Shown in pieces: positions 1 through 5,620 of a stretch of DNA of 8,439 bases; position 1 is the stretch's first letter, and each line of letters opens with the position of its first letter. The notes under the pieces were generated by a model. That model did no database searches, was not told the DNA's origin, and was given only the letters and a program-made list of their open reading frames with translations. The stretch is from Porphyromonadaceae bacterium (GTDB taxonomy: Bacteria > Bacteroidota > Bacteroidia > Bacteroidales > UBA11471). The position numbers and the translations under genes were made by a program. Where the stretch lies: the NCBI GenBank assembly GCA_021199145.1, contig JAJQIP010000214.1, forward strand, positions 1-8,439, written 5' to 3'.

Positions 1-184
1 GTGTGATGAACTTAATCAATGCCGGAAGGGTAACGACCAAAATAACGGCGATGACAACAGCCGCAGTGGCGATGTTGAACCGTTTCGGCGTATTCATACG
101 CATACTGTATGCACCATACGCCTTGTTTCGACCGTTGAAGATTAATTCACACCAATCTTTCGAAATTAAGTCTATTTTTGCCAT
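1..184 (-). CDS. tonB: Energy transducer TonB, N-terminal part (runs off the left edge)
   Basis: TonB spans the periplasm and passes proton-motive energy from ExbB/ExbD to TonB-dependent outer-membrane receptors. Only the first 61 codons are inside the window. The reading begins MAKIDLISKDWCELIFNGRN, followed by KAYGAY, which is typical of the cytoplasmic N-terminus of Bacteroidetes TonB proteins. A single hydrophobic segment follows at about residues 37-58 (rich in Ala, Val, Ile and Leu), matching the TonB membrane anchor. The proline-rich linker and C-terminal TonB domain would lie beyond position 1. The ATG at 184-182 lies 22 nt after the stop of the second exbD, so the gene is almost certainly co-transcribed with it. 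The family call rests on the N-terminal motif, the membrane anchor and the operon context; the diagnostic C-terminal domain is not seen. Confidence 0.85.
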   Translation of the reverse strand, partial: MAKIDLISKDWCELIFNGRNKAYGAYSMRMNTPKRFNIATAAVVIAVILVVTLPALIKFIT

Positions 185-206
185 TTTCGTTTGATTTTAT
201 GTGAAT

Positions 207-866
207 TTACATATTATCCCTATCGATATTTTCGGTGAGTTCACCTTTCTTCTCGTAGTTCTCAACCAACCACTCATCTCCTTCAGTGAGGTCGACAATC
301 GCATATTTGTTGATACTGCAAATGTGCATTTCGTCGAGCGCATCGACCAGATTGCGGTAGGTCGCATCTTCGGTAGCCTTGATGATGACGATAGGAGCAC
401 TCTTAGCGTCTTTGATTTCCGTAGCCCGCTCGTTGTACACTTCGTCCGACATCTTGGTGTCGATTTTCTCTTTTTTCAGTTCCCGGATTTTAGATACCAC
501 TTCCTGGTTGCGGTAGAGCAACATAGCCCGTAAGCCGTCGTCATCGTAGTTGGTCTCCTGCAGGGAGGTCCAGTCTTCGTAGTTCGGCTCGCCGGTGTAG
601 TAGTAAACCCGATTTTCACTACCGAGGATCAAGGTGATAGCCCGTGAAGCGGCTACCTTATCACGTTCCTGCTCTGTCAGCGTTTTATCGTTAGACGGCA
701 TACTGATTTCCATCGTCTGAGGTTTGCTCATGGTGGTACAGAGCATAAAGAAAGTAAGGAGCAACATGTTCATATCGACCATCGGGGTAAAGTCGACCCG
801 GATGTTCATCTTTTTCTGTTTGCCCTTCTTCTTGCCGCCGGAATCTTTTTGTTGTACTTCTGCCAT
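207..866 (-). CDS. exbD: Biopolymer transporter ExbD/TolR family protein (second exbD)
   Basis: ExbD forms the proton channel of the TonB motor together with ExbB. The 219-residue protein has a short Lys/Gly-rich cytoplasmic tail (residues 1-20). It is followed by RVDFTPMVDMNMLLLTFFML, the ExbD/TolR signature, with Asp31 at the place of the proton-accepting membrane Asp of ExbD. One membrane helix runs at about residues 30-48, and the rest is periplasmic. It is longer than E. coli ExbD (about 140 residues); the extra length lies in the periplasmic part, around residues 60-160, which is rich in charged residues. It is preceded by another exbD (21-nt gap) and followed by tonB (22-nt gap). Tandem exbD genes are a known arrangement in Bacteroidetes. 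The family is clear; which of the two ExbD proteins does what is not visible. Confidence 0.93.
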   Translation of the reverse strand: MAEVQQKDSGGKKKGKQKKMNIRVDFTPMVDMNMLLLTFFMLCTTMSKPQTMEISMPSNDKTLTEQERDKVAASRAITLILGSENRVYYYTGEPNYEDWTSLQETNYDDDGLRAMLLYRNQEVVSKIRELKKEKIDTKMSDEVYNERATEIKDAKSAPIVIIKATEDATYRNLVDALDEMHICSINKYAIVDLTEGDEWLVENYEKKGELTENIDRDNM

Positions 867-887
867 AATGTTCTAATTCAACAGTTA

Positions 888-1511
888 TTAAAAATCACCG
901 GAGACACTTTTCAACGTGGTAATCAAGTTATAGCGGTTTTCGCGAATATCTTGCAGCGACGTCATGATCTTGTGTATTTCGGAATAGGGCGTATCGTAGG
1001 CCGCTTTGATGGCAATACGCACATCGCGATTTGCCTTGCGGGCTGCCTTCACCCACGATTTGAATTCGTTCGAGGCATTCGACGTTGTATCGATAGGAAT
1101 ACCTGTACCTTGATTTACCATGACTTCCGTCTGTTTGTCGAATGGCATATCAAGCAACGCCTTCATTTGAGAGATGGGTACGCCGAAGTAATCCGAAGCT
1201 TGGAAGTTGGCCAATTCCTGGTCGGTAAACTCGTAACCGTACTCTTCTGCCATGTCTCGCAGCATAGCCACCCGAATGGCCGGCCCATCAATCCCCATGA
1301 AGATACGCCCGTTCTTTTCGACCAGAATGTCCAGCACATTGGCTTCGGGAATCTTGATTTCCGAAACCGAGGAAGGTGCAGAAATCTGGACAGGCTCAGG
1401 TTCAATGAAGGTTGATGTCAGCATGAAGAACGTAAGCAGGAGCACAGTCACATCGCTCATCGCAGTCATATCGATGGCGGTACTCTTCCTTTTTACATTT
1501 ACTTTTGGCAT
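888..1511 (-). CDS. exbD: Biopolymer transporter ExbD/TolR family protein (first exbD)
   Basis: This 207-residue ExbD-like protein is an inner-membrane partner of ExbB in TonB energization. It has a short basic N-terminus (MPKVNVKRKS), then IDMTAMSDVTVLLLTFFML. Asp20 fits the essential membrane Asp, and a single helix covers about residues 19-38. The periplasmic portion (about residues 40-207) has only weak visible similarity to the other ExbD in this operon. It carries a Thr/Ser/Asn-rich stretch near residues 130-150 and ends with the usual ExbD-type pattern of paired periplasmic segments (VRIAIKAAYDTPYSEIHKIM). It begins 24 nt after the stop of exbB and ends 21 nt before the next exbD. The two proteins are therefore diverged paralogues, not a recent duplication. 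Confidence 0.92.
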   Translation of the reverse strand: MPKVNVKRKSTAIDMTAMSDVTVLLLTFFMLTSTFIEPEPVQISAPSSVSEIKIPEANVLDILVEKNGRIFMGIDGPAIRVAMLRDMAEEYGYEFTDQELANFQASDYFGVPISQMKALLDMPFDKQTEVMVNQGTGIPIDTTSNASNEFKSWVKAARKANRDVRIAIKAAYDTPYSEIHKIMTSLQDIRENRYNLITTLKSVSGDF

Positions 1512-1535
1512 AATCTTACTGTTTCAGAAAGATGA

Positions 1536-2369
1536 CTACTTGTGGTTGGTAGCGTAAGATTGTACAATGGAGAAACCTACTTCGTCGATGGCGTAGGTAA
1601 TCTTATCAATTTTGCTGGTAAAGAAGTTGTACGAAATTACGGCGCAGGCACCGGTGGCGATACCGAAGGCGGTATTGACAAGGGCCTCGGAAATACCGGT
1701 TGACAGGGCGACCGAGTCGGGAGCACCGGTAGCGGTGGCGAGGGCGGCGAAGGACCGGATCATACCAAGCACGGTTCCGAGTAGTCCGACCAAGGTACCG
1801 AGGGTGGTCATGGTGGCGACAACCGCCAGGTTCATTTCCAAGGTAGGCAGTTCCAATGCGGTGGCTTCCTCAACCTCTTTCTGGATGCTGGCCAGTTTTT
1901 GCTCTTTGGTCAATTCCTCATTGCCTTCCATTTCGGCATATTTTTTCAACGTCGAGGTAACTACACTACCTACACAACCTTTCTGTTTGTCGCAGTATTC
2001 TTGGGCTTTAGCCAGGTCGTTGGCAGCCAAGGCGGCTTTGACGTTCACCACAAATTTGGTGAGGCTGCCTTTACCTTTGGCGATAGAGATGGCGATGGCA
2101 CGTTCAACACTCAAGGTGATTACCGTGAGCAGCAAGGTTTGCAGCACAGGCACGATGATACCTCCTTTGTAGATGGTTCCCAACAGGTCACCGGGTTTAG
2201 GCTCTGCACGGGTTGCATCGGTGAAGTGGGAGAGATCACCTAATACGAAGTTGTAGAAACACTCGGCAATGATGAAGCAGATAACGATAACGAGGAATGC
2301 GGATTCAATTCCACGAAATCCTTTGGATTCTTTCTTAGCTTTTTTAGCTTTTGGTTGTTTTGTCTCCAT
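1536..2369 (-). CDS. exbB: MotA/TolQ/ExbB proton channel family protein
   Basis: ExbB is the multi-pass inner-membrane scaffold of the TonB motor, forming the pore that encloses ExbD. The 277-residue protein has a very basic N-terminal tail (residues 1-19, many Lys) and hydrophobic segments at about 24-43, 70-88, 181-204 and 229-250. A charged cytoplasmic loop at about 95-175 has helical, Lys/Glu-rich character. The family signature is in the last two segments: LGTLVGLLGTVLGMIRSF (about 190-207) and ALVNTAFGIATGACAVISYN (229-248). It is longer than Gram-negative TolQ-type proteins because of the extra N-terminal segment, as is common in Bacteroidetes. It is the first gene of the minus-strand operon. 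ATG 2369 is the only start that keeps the basic tail. A long leader with inverted repeats lies upstream. Confidence 0.95.
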   Translation of the reverse strand: METKQPKAKKAKKESKGFRGIESAFLVIVICFIIAECFYNFVLGDLSHFTDATRAEPKPGDLLGTIYKGGIIVPVLQTLLLTVITLSVERAIAISIAKGKGSLTKFVVNVKAALAANDLAKAQEYCDKQKGCVGSVVTSTLKKYAEMEGNEELTKEQKLASIQKEVEEATALELPTLEMNLAVVATMTTLGTLVGLLGTVLGMIRSFAALATATGAPDSVALSTGISEALVNTAFGIATGACAVISYNFFTSKIDKITYAIDEVGFSIVQSYATNHK

Positions 2370-2590
2370 AATAAAAGAGTCTTTTAGTTGTTCTTGTTTT
2401 TATAGGTTTATTGCTCTCATTTTCTGTCGGTAACCCCACCGCCTAAAGAACGGAAAGCAAACGCCCCGTAACGATAACGGGACCTTCGCTTGGTTTTTTC
2501 GGTTAGGGTGGGCAATGCTTTTTCCCTGAACGTGTTACATGGTACTCGCCATTGAGTAGCCGAACCATCTCGGACATTTGTCCGTAAATA
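2370..2590 (-). promoter_or_regulatory. Long, possibly structured 5' leader of the exbB operon
   Basis: About 220 nt separate the predicted transcription start from the exbB ATG, far more than the short leaders of other genes here. Reading the minus strand, the leader has a hairpin at 2584-2571 (CGGAC/GTCCG, 4-nt loop) and one at 2561-2541 (GG.TACTC/GAGTACC with one bulge). A long-range pairing of CCCACC (2512-2507) with GGTGGG (2440-2435) encloses a hairpin at 2481-2465 (CCCGT/ACGGG). A weak A/T hairpin (TAAAAG/CTTTTA, 2386-2372) lies directly before the ATG. I recognise no riboswitch class. It could be a regulatory leader, a dispersed repeat, or simply a long untranslated region. Confidence 0.45.
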
Positions 2591-2595
2591 TGGGT

Positions 2596-2603
2596 CAAAT
2601 ATA
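2596..2603 (-). promoter_or_regulatory. Candidate Bacteroidetes -7 element for the exbB operon
   Basis: The minus strand reads TATATTTG, an exact match to the Bacteroidetes -7 consensus TAnnTTTG. About 20 nt upstream there is only TTTT where a -33 TTTG is expected, so the promoter is half supported. A start near position 2590 would give the long leader described above. A second match (TAATTTTG, 2663-2656) with an even weaker -33 is an alternative. Confidence 0.5.
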
Positions 2604-2712
2604 GGTTTTTTTTGCAAAAGAAAAAAATTTAGAAGAAAAAAGTGAGAGCTACGGTCAAAATTAGAGCGAAACGAAATTTTACGCTTTCAATTTTTTATTT
2701 TTCACTTTCTAA

Positions 2713-2746
2713 TTTCGGAAAGGTGTAGGGAGAATCCCTATTTTTG
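2713..2746 (+). promoter_or_regulatory. Promoter of the inositol-monophosphatase-family gene
   Basis: TATTTTTG at 2739-2746 matches the -7 consensus TAnnTTTG exactly. Upstream, TTTCG at 2713-2717 approximates the -33 TTTG at a spacing of about 21-22 nt. Transcription would begin near 2752, leaving about 16 nt before the ATG at 2768. This decides the gene start: an in-frame TTG at 2744 lies inside the -7 element and cannot be the start codon of this transcript. Confidence 0.6.
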
Positions 2747-2767
2747 CTTTCTAAAGCAATTGAAGAG

Positions 2768-3643
2768 ATGGAACACAACGGAACGGAGTGGGCCGCCTTG
2801 GTGGAGAAGGTGGCGGAGATAGCCCGGTGTACGGGAAGTTTTTTGCGGGAGGAACGACTGGTCTTTGATGTTGGCCGGGTGGAGGAGAAGAATCTGCACG
2901 ACTATGTGTCGTATGTCGACCGAGCCTCGGAACGACGGCTGGTGGAGGCCCTTACCCCTGTGTGGCCTGGAGCAGGCTTTCTGACCGAAGAGGCGACCGT
3001 CGCTTACAAAGGGGAGCCGTATGTGTGGATTATCGACCCGCTCGACGGTACCACGAATTATGTGCACGGGCAGCCTCCGTATGCTGTGAGCATTGCCCTC
3101 TACGGGCGGACTGAAGGGGTGTTGGTCGGAGTGGTTTACGACCCTTGTCGGGAGGAGTGTTATACGGCCTGGAAAGGGGGCGGGGCCTATCTGCAGGGAA
3201 AATCCATCGTTCCGTCGGCAATTCAGACGGTAGAGGGAGCCTATCTGCACCTCGGTCTGCCCTACGATGCCGTGCGGTTCAGTACCCTCTCCACGGCGTT
3301 GCTCTCTCGTTTTTACGGTCGGGCGGGTGGTGTGCGTATTGCCGGGTCGGCGGCGTTGGACCTTTGCGGTGTGGCGGCTGGCCGGGTAGATGCTTATGTG
3401 GAACCCTCCCTTCATGTGTGGGATGTGGCGGCGGGGCTACTCCTCCTCCGGGAGGCAGGAGGTCGGGCGACTGATTTTGCGGGACATCCGCTGTTGGAGG
3501 GATTAGGGGGTGATGGTGTTTTGCGGAACGATGGTTATGATGTTGTGGCAGCGAATGCGGGGCTTCACCCGGAGTTTTTGTGTCAGGTGAAGGCCTGCCG
3601 CGAGGTATATTTCGGTGAAAATATACCTCACGACATTGTCTAA
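2768..3643 (+). CDS. Inositol monophosphatase family protein
   Basis: The 291-residue protein belongs to the Mg-dependent inositol monophosphatase / CysQ / FBPase superfamily, which hydrolyses small phosphate monoesters in the cytoplasm. Visible motifs are the metal-binding acidic pair in FLTEEA (Glu74/Glu75), the signature WIIDPLDGTTNYVHG (Asp90, Asp93, Gly94-Thr95), and the second metal motif HVWDVAAG (Asp219). Length is close to the usual 260-280 residues, with a short C-terminal tail. I chose the ATG at 2768 because the promoter -7 element overlaps the upstream TTG. The gene stands alone, divergent from exbB. The exact substrate (inositol-1-phosphate, 3'-phosphoadenosine 5'-phosphate, a sugar phosphate or another) cannot be read from the motifs, so no symbol is given. 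Its base composition is visibly GC-richer than the exb genes. The end of the coding region holds a strong hairpin. Confidence 0.93.
   Translation: MEHNGTEWAALVEKVAEIARCTGSFLREERLVFDVGRVEEKNLHDYVSYVDRASERRLVEALTPVWPGAGFLTEEATVAYKGEPYVWIIDPLDGTTNYVHGQPPYAVSIALYGRTEGVLVGVVYDPCREECYTAWKGGGAYLQGKSIVPSAIQTVEGAYLHLGLPYDAVRFSTLSTALLSRFYGRAGGVRIAGSAALDLCGVAAGRVDAYVEPSLHVWDVAAGLLLLREAGGRATDFAGHPLLEGLGGDGVLRNDGYDVVAANAGLHPEFLCQVKACREVYFGENIPHDIV
3602..3629 (+). other. Hairpin inside the 3' end of the phosphatase gene
   Basis: GAGGTATATTTC (3602-3613) pairs with GAAAATATACCTC (3617-3629) through 12 base pairs with one bulged A and a GGT loop. It lies in the last codons, 11 nt before the stop codon. No T-run follows, so it is not a standard intrinsic terminator. 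It could stabilise the mRNA 3' end or be the remnant of a terminator into which the reading frame extended. Confidence 0.55.
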
Positions 3644-3714
3644 TGGGGTATTTCCATTCCCCGACCCACCCTTCTCAGAGTATACTTATTTTCAGAGGGG
3701 AGAGGCTTGATTTA
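3644..3714. other. Intergenic stretch with a possible degenerate module copy
   Basis: This is the part of the 700-nt gene-free region that precedes the tandem array. It holds GGGGAGAGGCTT (3697-3708), which resembles GGGAGAGAGGTGTT and AGGAGAGAGGTTTC in the two hairpin modules downstream. It sits directly before the first repeat unit, as the modules do, but no long hairpin follows. It may be a decayed third module. Otherwise only a weak GGGG/CCCC pairing near 3647-3662 is seen. Confidence 0.3.
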
Positions 3715-3781
3715 TCAGACCATCTTTGCTAATAGGGTTTGATTAACACTTACGAGAATTTTTTCCGATTAAGGGTTAACC

Positions 3782-3880
3782 CCCTGCTGTTGGCAGGGAG
3801 AGAGGTGTTAGACAAAAAATTTTAGGGCTGTATTGATGGCAGGTGAACCGCCATCAATACAGCCCTTTCGGGAGGGATGC
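3782..3880 (+). repeat. Hairpin module 1 within the repeat array
   Basis: In order: a head hairpin CCCTGCT-GTT-GGCAGGG (3782-3798), AGAGAGGT (3799-3806), a 14-nt A-rich spacer, TTTAG (3821-3825), and a perfect 16-bp hairpin GGGCTGTATTGATGGC (3825-3840) with its complement at 3850-3865 around a 9-nt loop. CCTTTC (3864-3869) and 11 nt follow before the array resumes at 3881. The layout is shared with module 2, but the long stem sequence is not. The long hairpin might also end transcription of the phosphatase gene, although only TTT follows it. Confidence 0.75.
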
Positions 3881-4017
3881 GATTGTCACTTTCGCTGACA
3901 GATTTCGATAAACAACGACACAAACATTATTCGACTAACAGTTGTGTCAACTTTTTTCGGTTAACAATGCGCTGCCATTTTTTTTTGAACGACAATTGCA
4001 CAATAAGGGGAGGGGAC

Positions 4018-4111
4018 CCCTGCCTCTGGCAAGGAGAGAGGTTTCCAATTAATTTATTTAGCTTTGTGATGCAGGGTATTTCCCTGCATCACAAACCTTT
4101 CTGAATGATTC
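4018..4111 (+). repeat. Hairpin module 2 within the repeat array
   Basis: In order: a head hairpin CCCTGCC-TCT-GGCAAGG (4018-4034, one C/A mismatch), AGAGAGGT (4035-4042), a 14-nt spacer, TTTAG (4057-4061), and a perfect 14-bp hairpin TTTGTGATGCAGGG (4063-4076) with its complement at 4082-4095 around a 5-nt loop. CCTTTC (4096-4101) and 10 nt follow before the next repeat unit at 4112. The matching TGGC of module 1 lies 236 nt upstream, which is close to nine array periods. Confidence 0.75.
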
Positions 4112-4294
4112 GACTACCACATTCGCCAACAAATTTTGAGTAGCAATGTCGCCATAGGGGGGCGATTACCACCTTTGCAAACATTATCTGATTAACAAAT
4201 ACGCTAACAGTATTTGATTATCACCTTCGTTGACAGGTTGCAATAAACACGACGTAAACAAGGGCAGATAATCACGTGTGTCTTGGTGAGGGGT

Positions 4295-4326
4295 AAAAAA
4301 GGGGGTGTGTCAATGGACACACCCCC
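4295..4326 (-). terminator. Intrinsic terminator of the barrel/DUF4861 unit
   Basis: On the minus strand a perfect 11-bp stem (GGGGGTGTGTC, loop CATT, GACACACCCCC, 4326-4301) is followed at once by TTTTTT (4300-4295). It lies 24 nt after the stop of the DUF4861-like gene. This is a textbook rho-independent terminator and marks the right edge of the repeat region. Confidence 0.92.
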
Positions 4327-4350
4327 TGGATAGATAATCTTTAAAAGTCT

Positions 4351-5595
4351 CTATTTTTTCTTGGAGAGGAGTCTCACCGTGCAGGGACGATTGAGATCGG
4401 TTTTCCAGGTTTGGAGGGCGGCAAACCACTCTTCGGGTGTCTTGTAGCCGAAAGTCTCCTTCAACGAAGTGAAGGTGATGTAGTAGGTGAGGGAGTTTTT
4501 GCCGGGAGCCTGGATTTGATAGAGATAGCTGTCGTCAACATTGATTTCGCTCGACACATATGCTTCTGGAATGCAGGTACCCAGTCCGACAGTTTCCTTG
4601 TGCCATTTGATGGTATCGGTCTCCGGCCAATCGGTACCCCAGCAGCCGACCAATCCCTGGTGGTCGCTGTACGACTGAGAATCCTTAATCTTGACCACTC
4701 CGGTGCAGAAGGTCTCCTGCTCCAGAGGTTGGTCGAAGAAGACATCCACTTGAGCGTCTCGGTGACCGCCATAGAGGATGTAGCGGCAGGTCATGGTGAG
4801 GCGGCGGCCGCCGTATTCCCAACCCCGAGCCTCCATCTCACAGACAGTACGCACAGGACCATAGGCCAAGATGCGGGCGGTACGGTCCAACACCGGTTCG
4901 ATGTGGGTCGCTTTTCCCTGTTGGGCATCCCATCCCTTCAAGGCCCCCACACCGCAACTGCTGCCGACTACCAGCACATCGTTGCCGAAGCCTGAAGCCA
5001 ACTGTTTGTCATCGGGGTACCAGCCGGTCAGACCGATTTCCAGTCCTTTGTTGTATTTTCCGTAGATATCGACGGTCTGTTTTTGGTCGAAATAGAGGCG
5101 GTAGGCCACAAGTTCCGACTCAAAGGCGGGACCGTGGTGGTAGAGGTTGTTGTAGATGCGGACATTCCCCGGAACGGTGAGCATGCTGATTTTGGGATGC
5201 TTTTCCCGTTTGTTGCTCTTGTCGACTAGCTTCATGTCGGCATAGACTCGGGCTGGATAGCGGTCAGCGGCCGCTTCCTGAGCCGATACGACGATGCGTA
5301 TCTCCTTTTTGGCCTGAGCGGGCAGCTCTACAAGGAAGGCGATTTCATCGCCCTTTCCGTCCCGGTCGAGGTCGTCGGTCTGCGAGGCAATCTCCTGTTC
5401 ACCGTCAAAGACAGTGGCTGAGAGAATGGGAAAGTCACATTTCAAATCGGCCGTCTGCACTACGACCGGATAGTCGCTTTTGGGTTGGTCCCAGGGATTC
5501 TCTATCTGCAGGTAGAAACTCTTTTCTTGGGCCGCCAGAGGGAGGGCCAGACCCACCGTCGCCAAGGCGGTGAAGAGGAGGGAAACTCTTTTCAT
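4351..5595 (-). CDS. Secreted DUF4861-like protein
   Basis: The 414-residue protein begins with a clear signal peptide: MKR, a hydrophobic core, then LPLAAQ near residues 18-23. It should therefore be exported to the periplasm or surface. There is no Cys just after the cleavage region, so it is probably not a lipoprotein. The body looks like the DUF4861 family of Bacteroidetes, beta-rich exported proteins often found among carbohydrate-use genes; this assignment is from memory of the family pattern and needs a profile search. Features seen are IENPWDQPKSDYPVVVQ near the mature N-terminus, a DLDRDGKGDE loop (about residues 75-84) like Asp-rich calcium-binding loops, and His/Trp/Tyr-rich stretches (YNNLYHHGPAFESELVAYRL; WGTDWPETDTIKWHKE). 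It lies 25 nt downstream of the barrel gene and ends before a strong terminator, so it is the second gene of a two-gene unit. The substrate is unknown. Confidence 0.8.
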   Translation of the reverse strand: MKRVSLLFTALATVGLALPLAAQEKSFYLQIENPWDQPKSDYPVVVQTADLKCDFPILSATVFDGEQEIASQTDDLDRDGKGDEIAFLVELPAQAKKEIRIVVSAQEAAADRYPARVYADMKLVDKSNKREKHPKISMLTVPGNVRIYNNLYHHGPAFESELVAYRLYFDQKQTVDIYGKYNKGLEIGLTGWYPDDKQLASGFGNDVLVVGSSCGVGALKGWDAQQGKATHIEPVLDRTARILAYGPVRTVCEMEARGWEYGGRRLTMTCRYILYGGHRDAQVDVFFDQPLEQETFCTGVVKIKDSQSYSDHQGLVGCWGTDWPETDTIKWHKETVGLGTCIPEAYVSSEINVDDSYLYQIQAPGKNSLTYYITFTSLKETFGYKTPEEWFAALQTWKTDLNRPCTVRLLSKKK

Positions 5596-5620
5596 GGAAA
5601 AATCTTAAAGGTTTGAAGCG

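Larger units (their letters stand above)
3715..4292 (+). repeat. Degenerate 26-nt tandem repeat array with two inserted hairpin modules
   Basis: About 15 units follow the consensus core GATTAACACNTTCGCTAACA plus a 6-nt tail usually rich in T. Unit starts are 3715, 3741, 3767 (cut short by module 1), 3881, 3907, 3933, 3959, 3987 (cut short by module 2), 4112, 4138, 4164, 4190, 4216, 4242 and 4267. Spacing is exactly 26 nt at nearly every step, with 28 nt at one unit (a run of 9 T) and 25 nt at another. CA at core positions 7-8 is kept in about 14 of 15 units. Units differ at many positions, so this is an old array. It is non-coding: the period is not a multiple of three and the units contain TAA. 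It lies between two convergent transcription units. Function is unknown. Confidence 0.85.

Noticed and set aside
1612..2172. 186-codon plus-strand open frame opposite exbB
   Set aside because: It is a shadow of the exbB coding sequence, which carries the family signatures.
2417..2617. 66-codon minus-strand open frame as a real gene
   Set aside because: Its ATG lies upstream of the predicted -7 element, so the transcript would not contain it, and no ribosome-binding site or family pattern is seen.
2656..2663. Alternative -7 element TAATTTTG (minus strand) for exbB
   Set aside because: It matches the consensus, but the upstream -33 candidate is poor and badly spaced; kept only as an alternative to 2596-2603.
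2738..3415. 225-codon minus-strand open frame
   Set aside because: It lies antisense to the phosphatase gene, which has complete catalytic motifs; the antisense product is Arg/Pro/His-rich without domain features.
3877..4104. 75-codon plus-strand open frame in the gene-free region
   Set aside because: It runs through repeat units and the module 2 hairpin, whose 26-nt period cannot keep a frame, and its product shows no domain-like pattern.
4267..4283. parS-like site around CACGTG
   Set aside because: Only the central CACGTG and a few flanking bases fit; the inverted flanks of the parS consensus are missing.
3715..4292. CRISPR array
   Set aside because: Units are contiguous and degenerate rather than identical repeats with unique spacers, and no cas genes are present.
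3715..4292. Replication origin with iterons or DnaA boxes
   Set aside because: No clear TTATCCACA boxes and no replication gene nearby; direct repeats alone do not support an origin.
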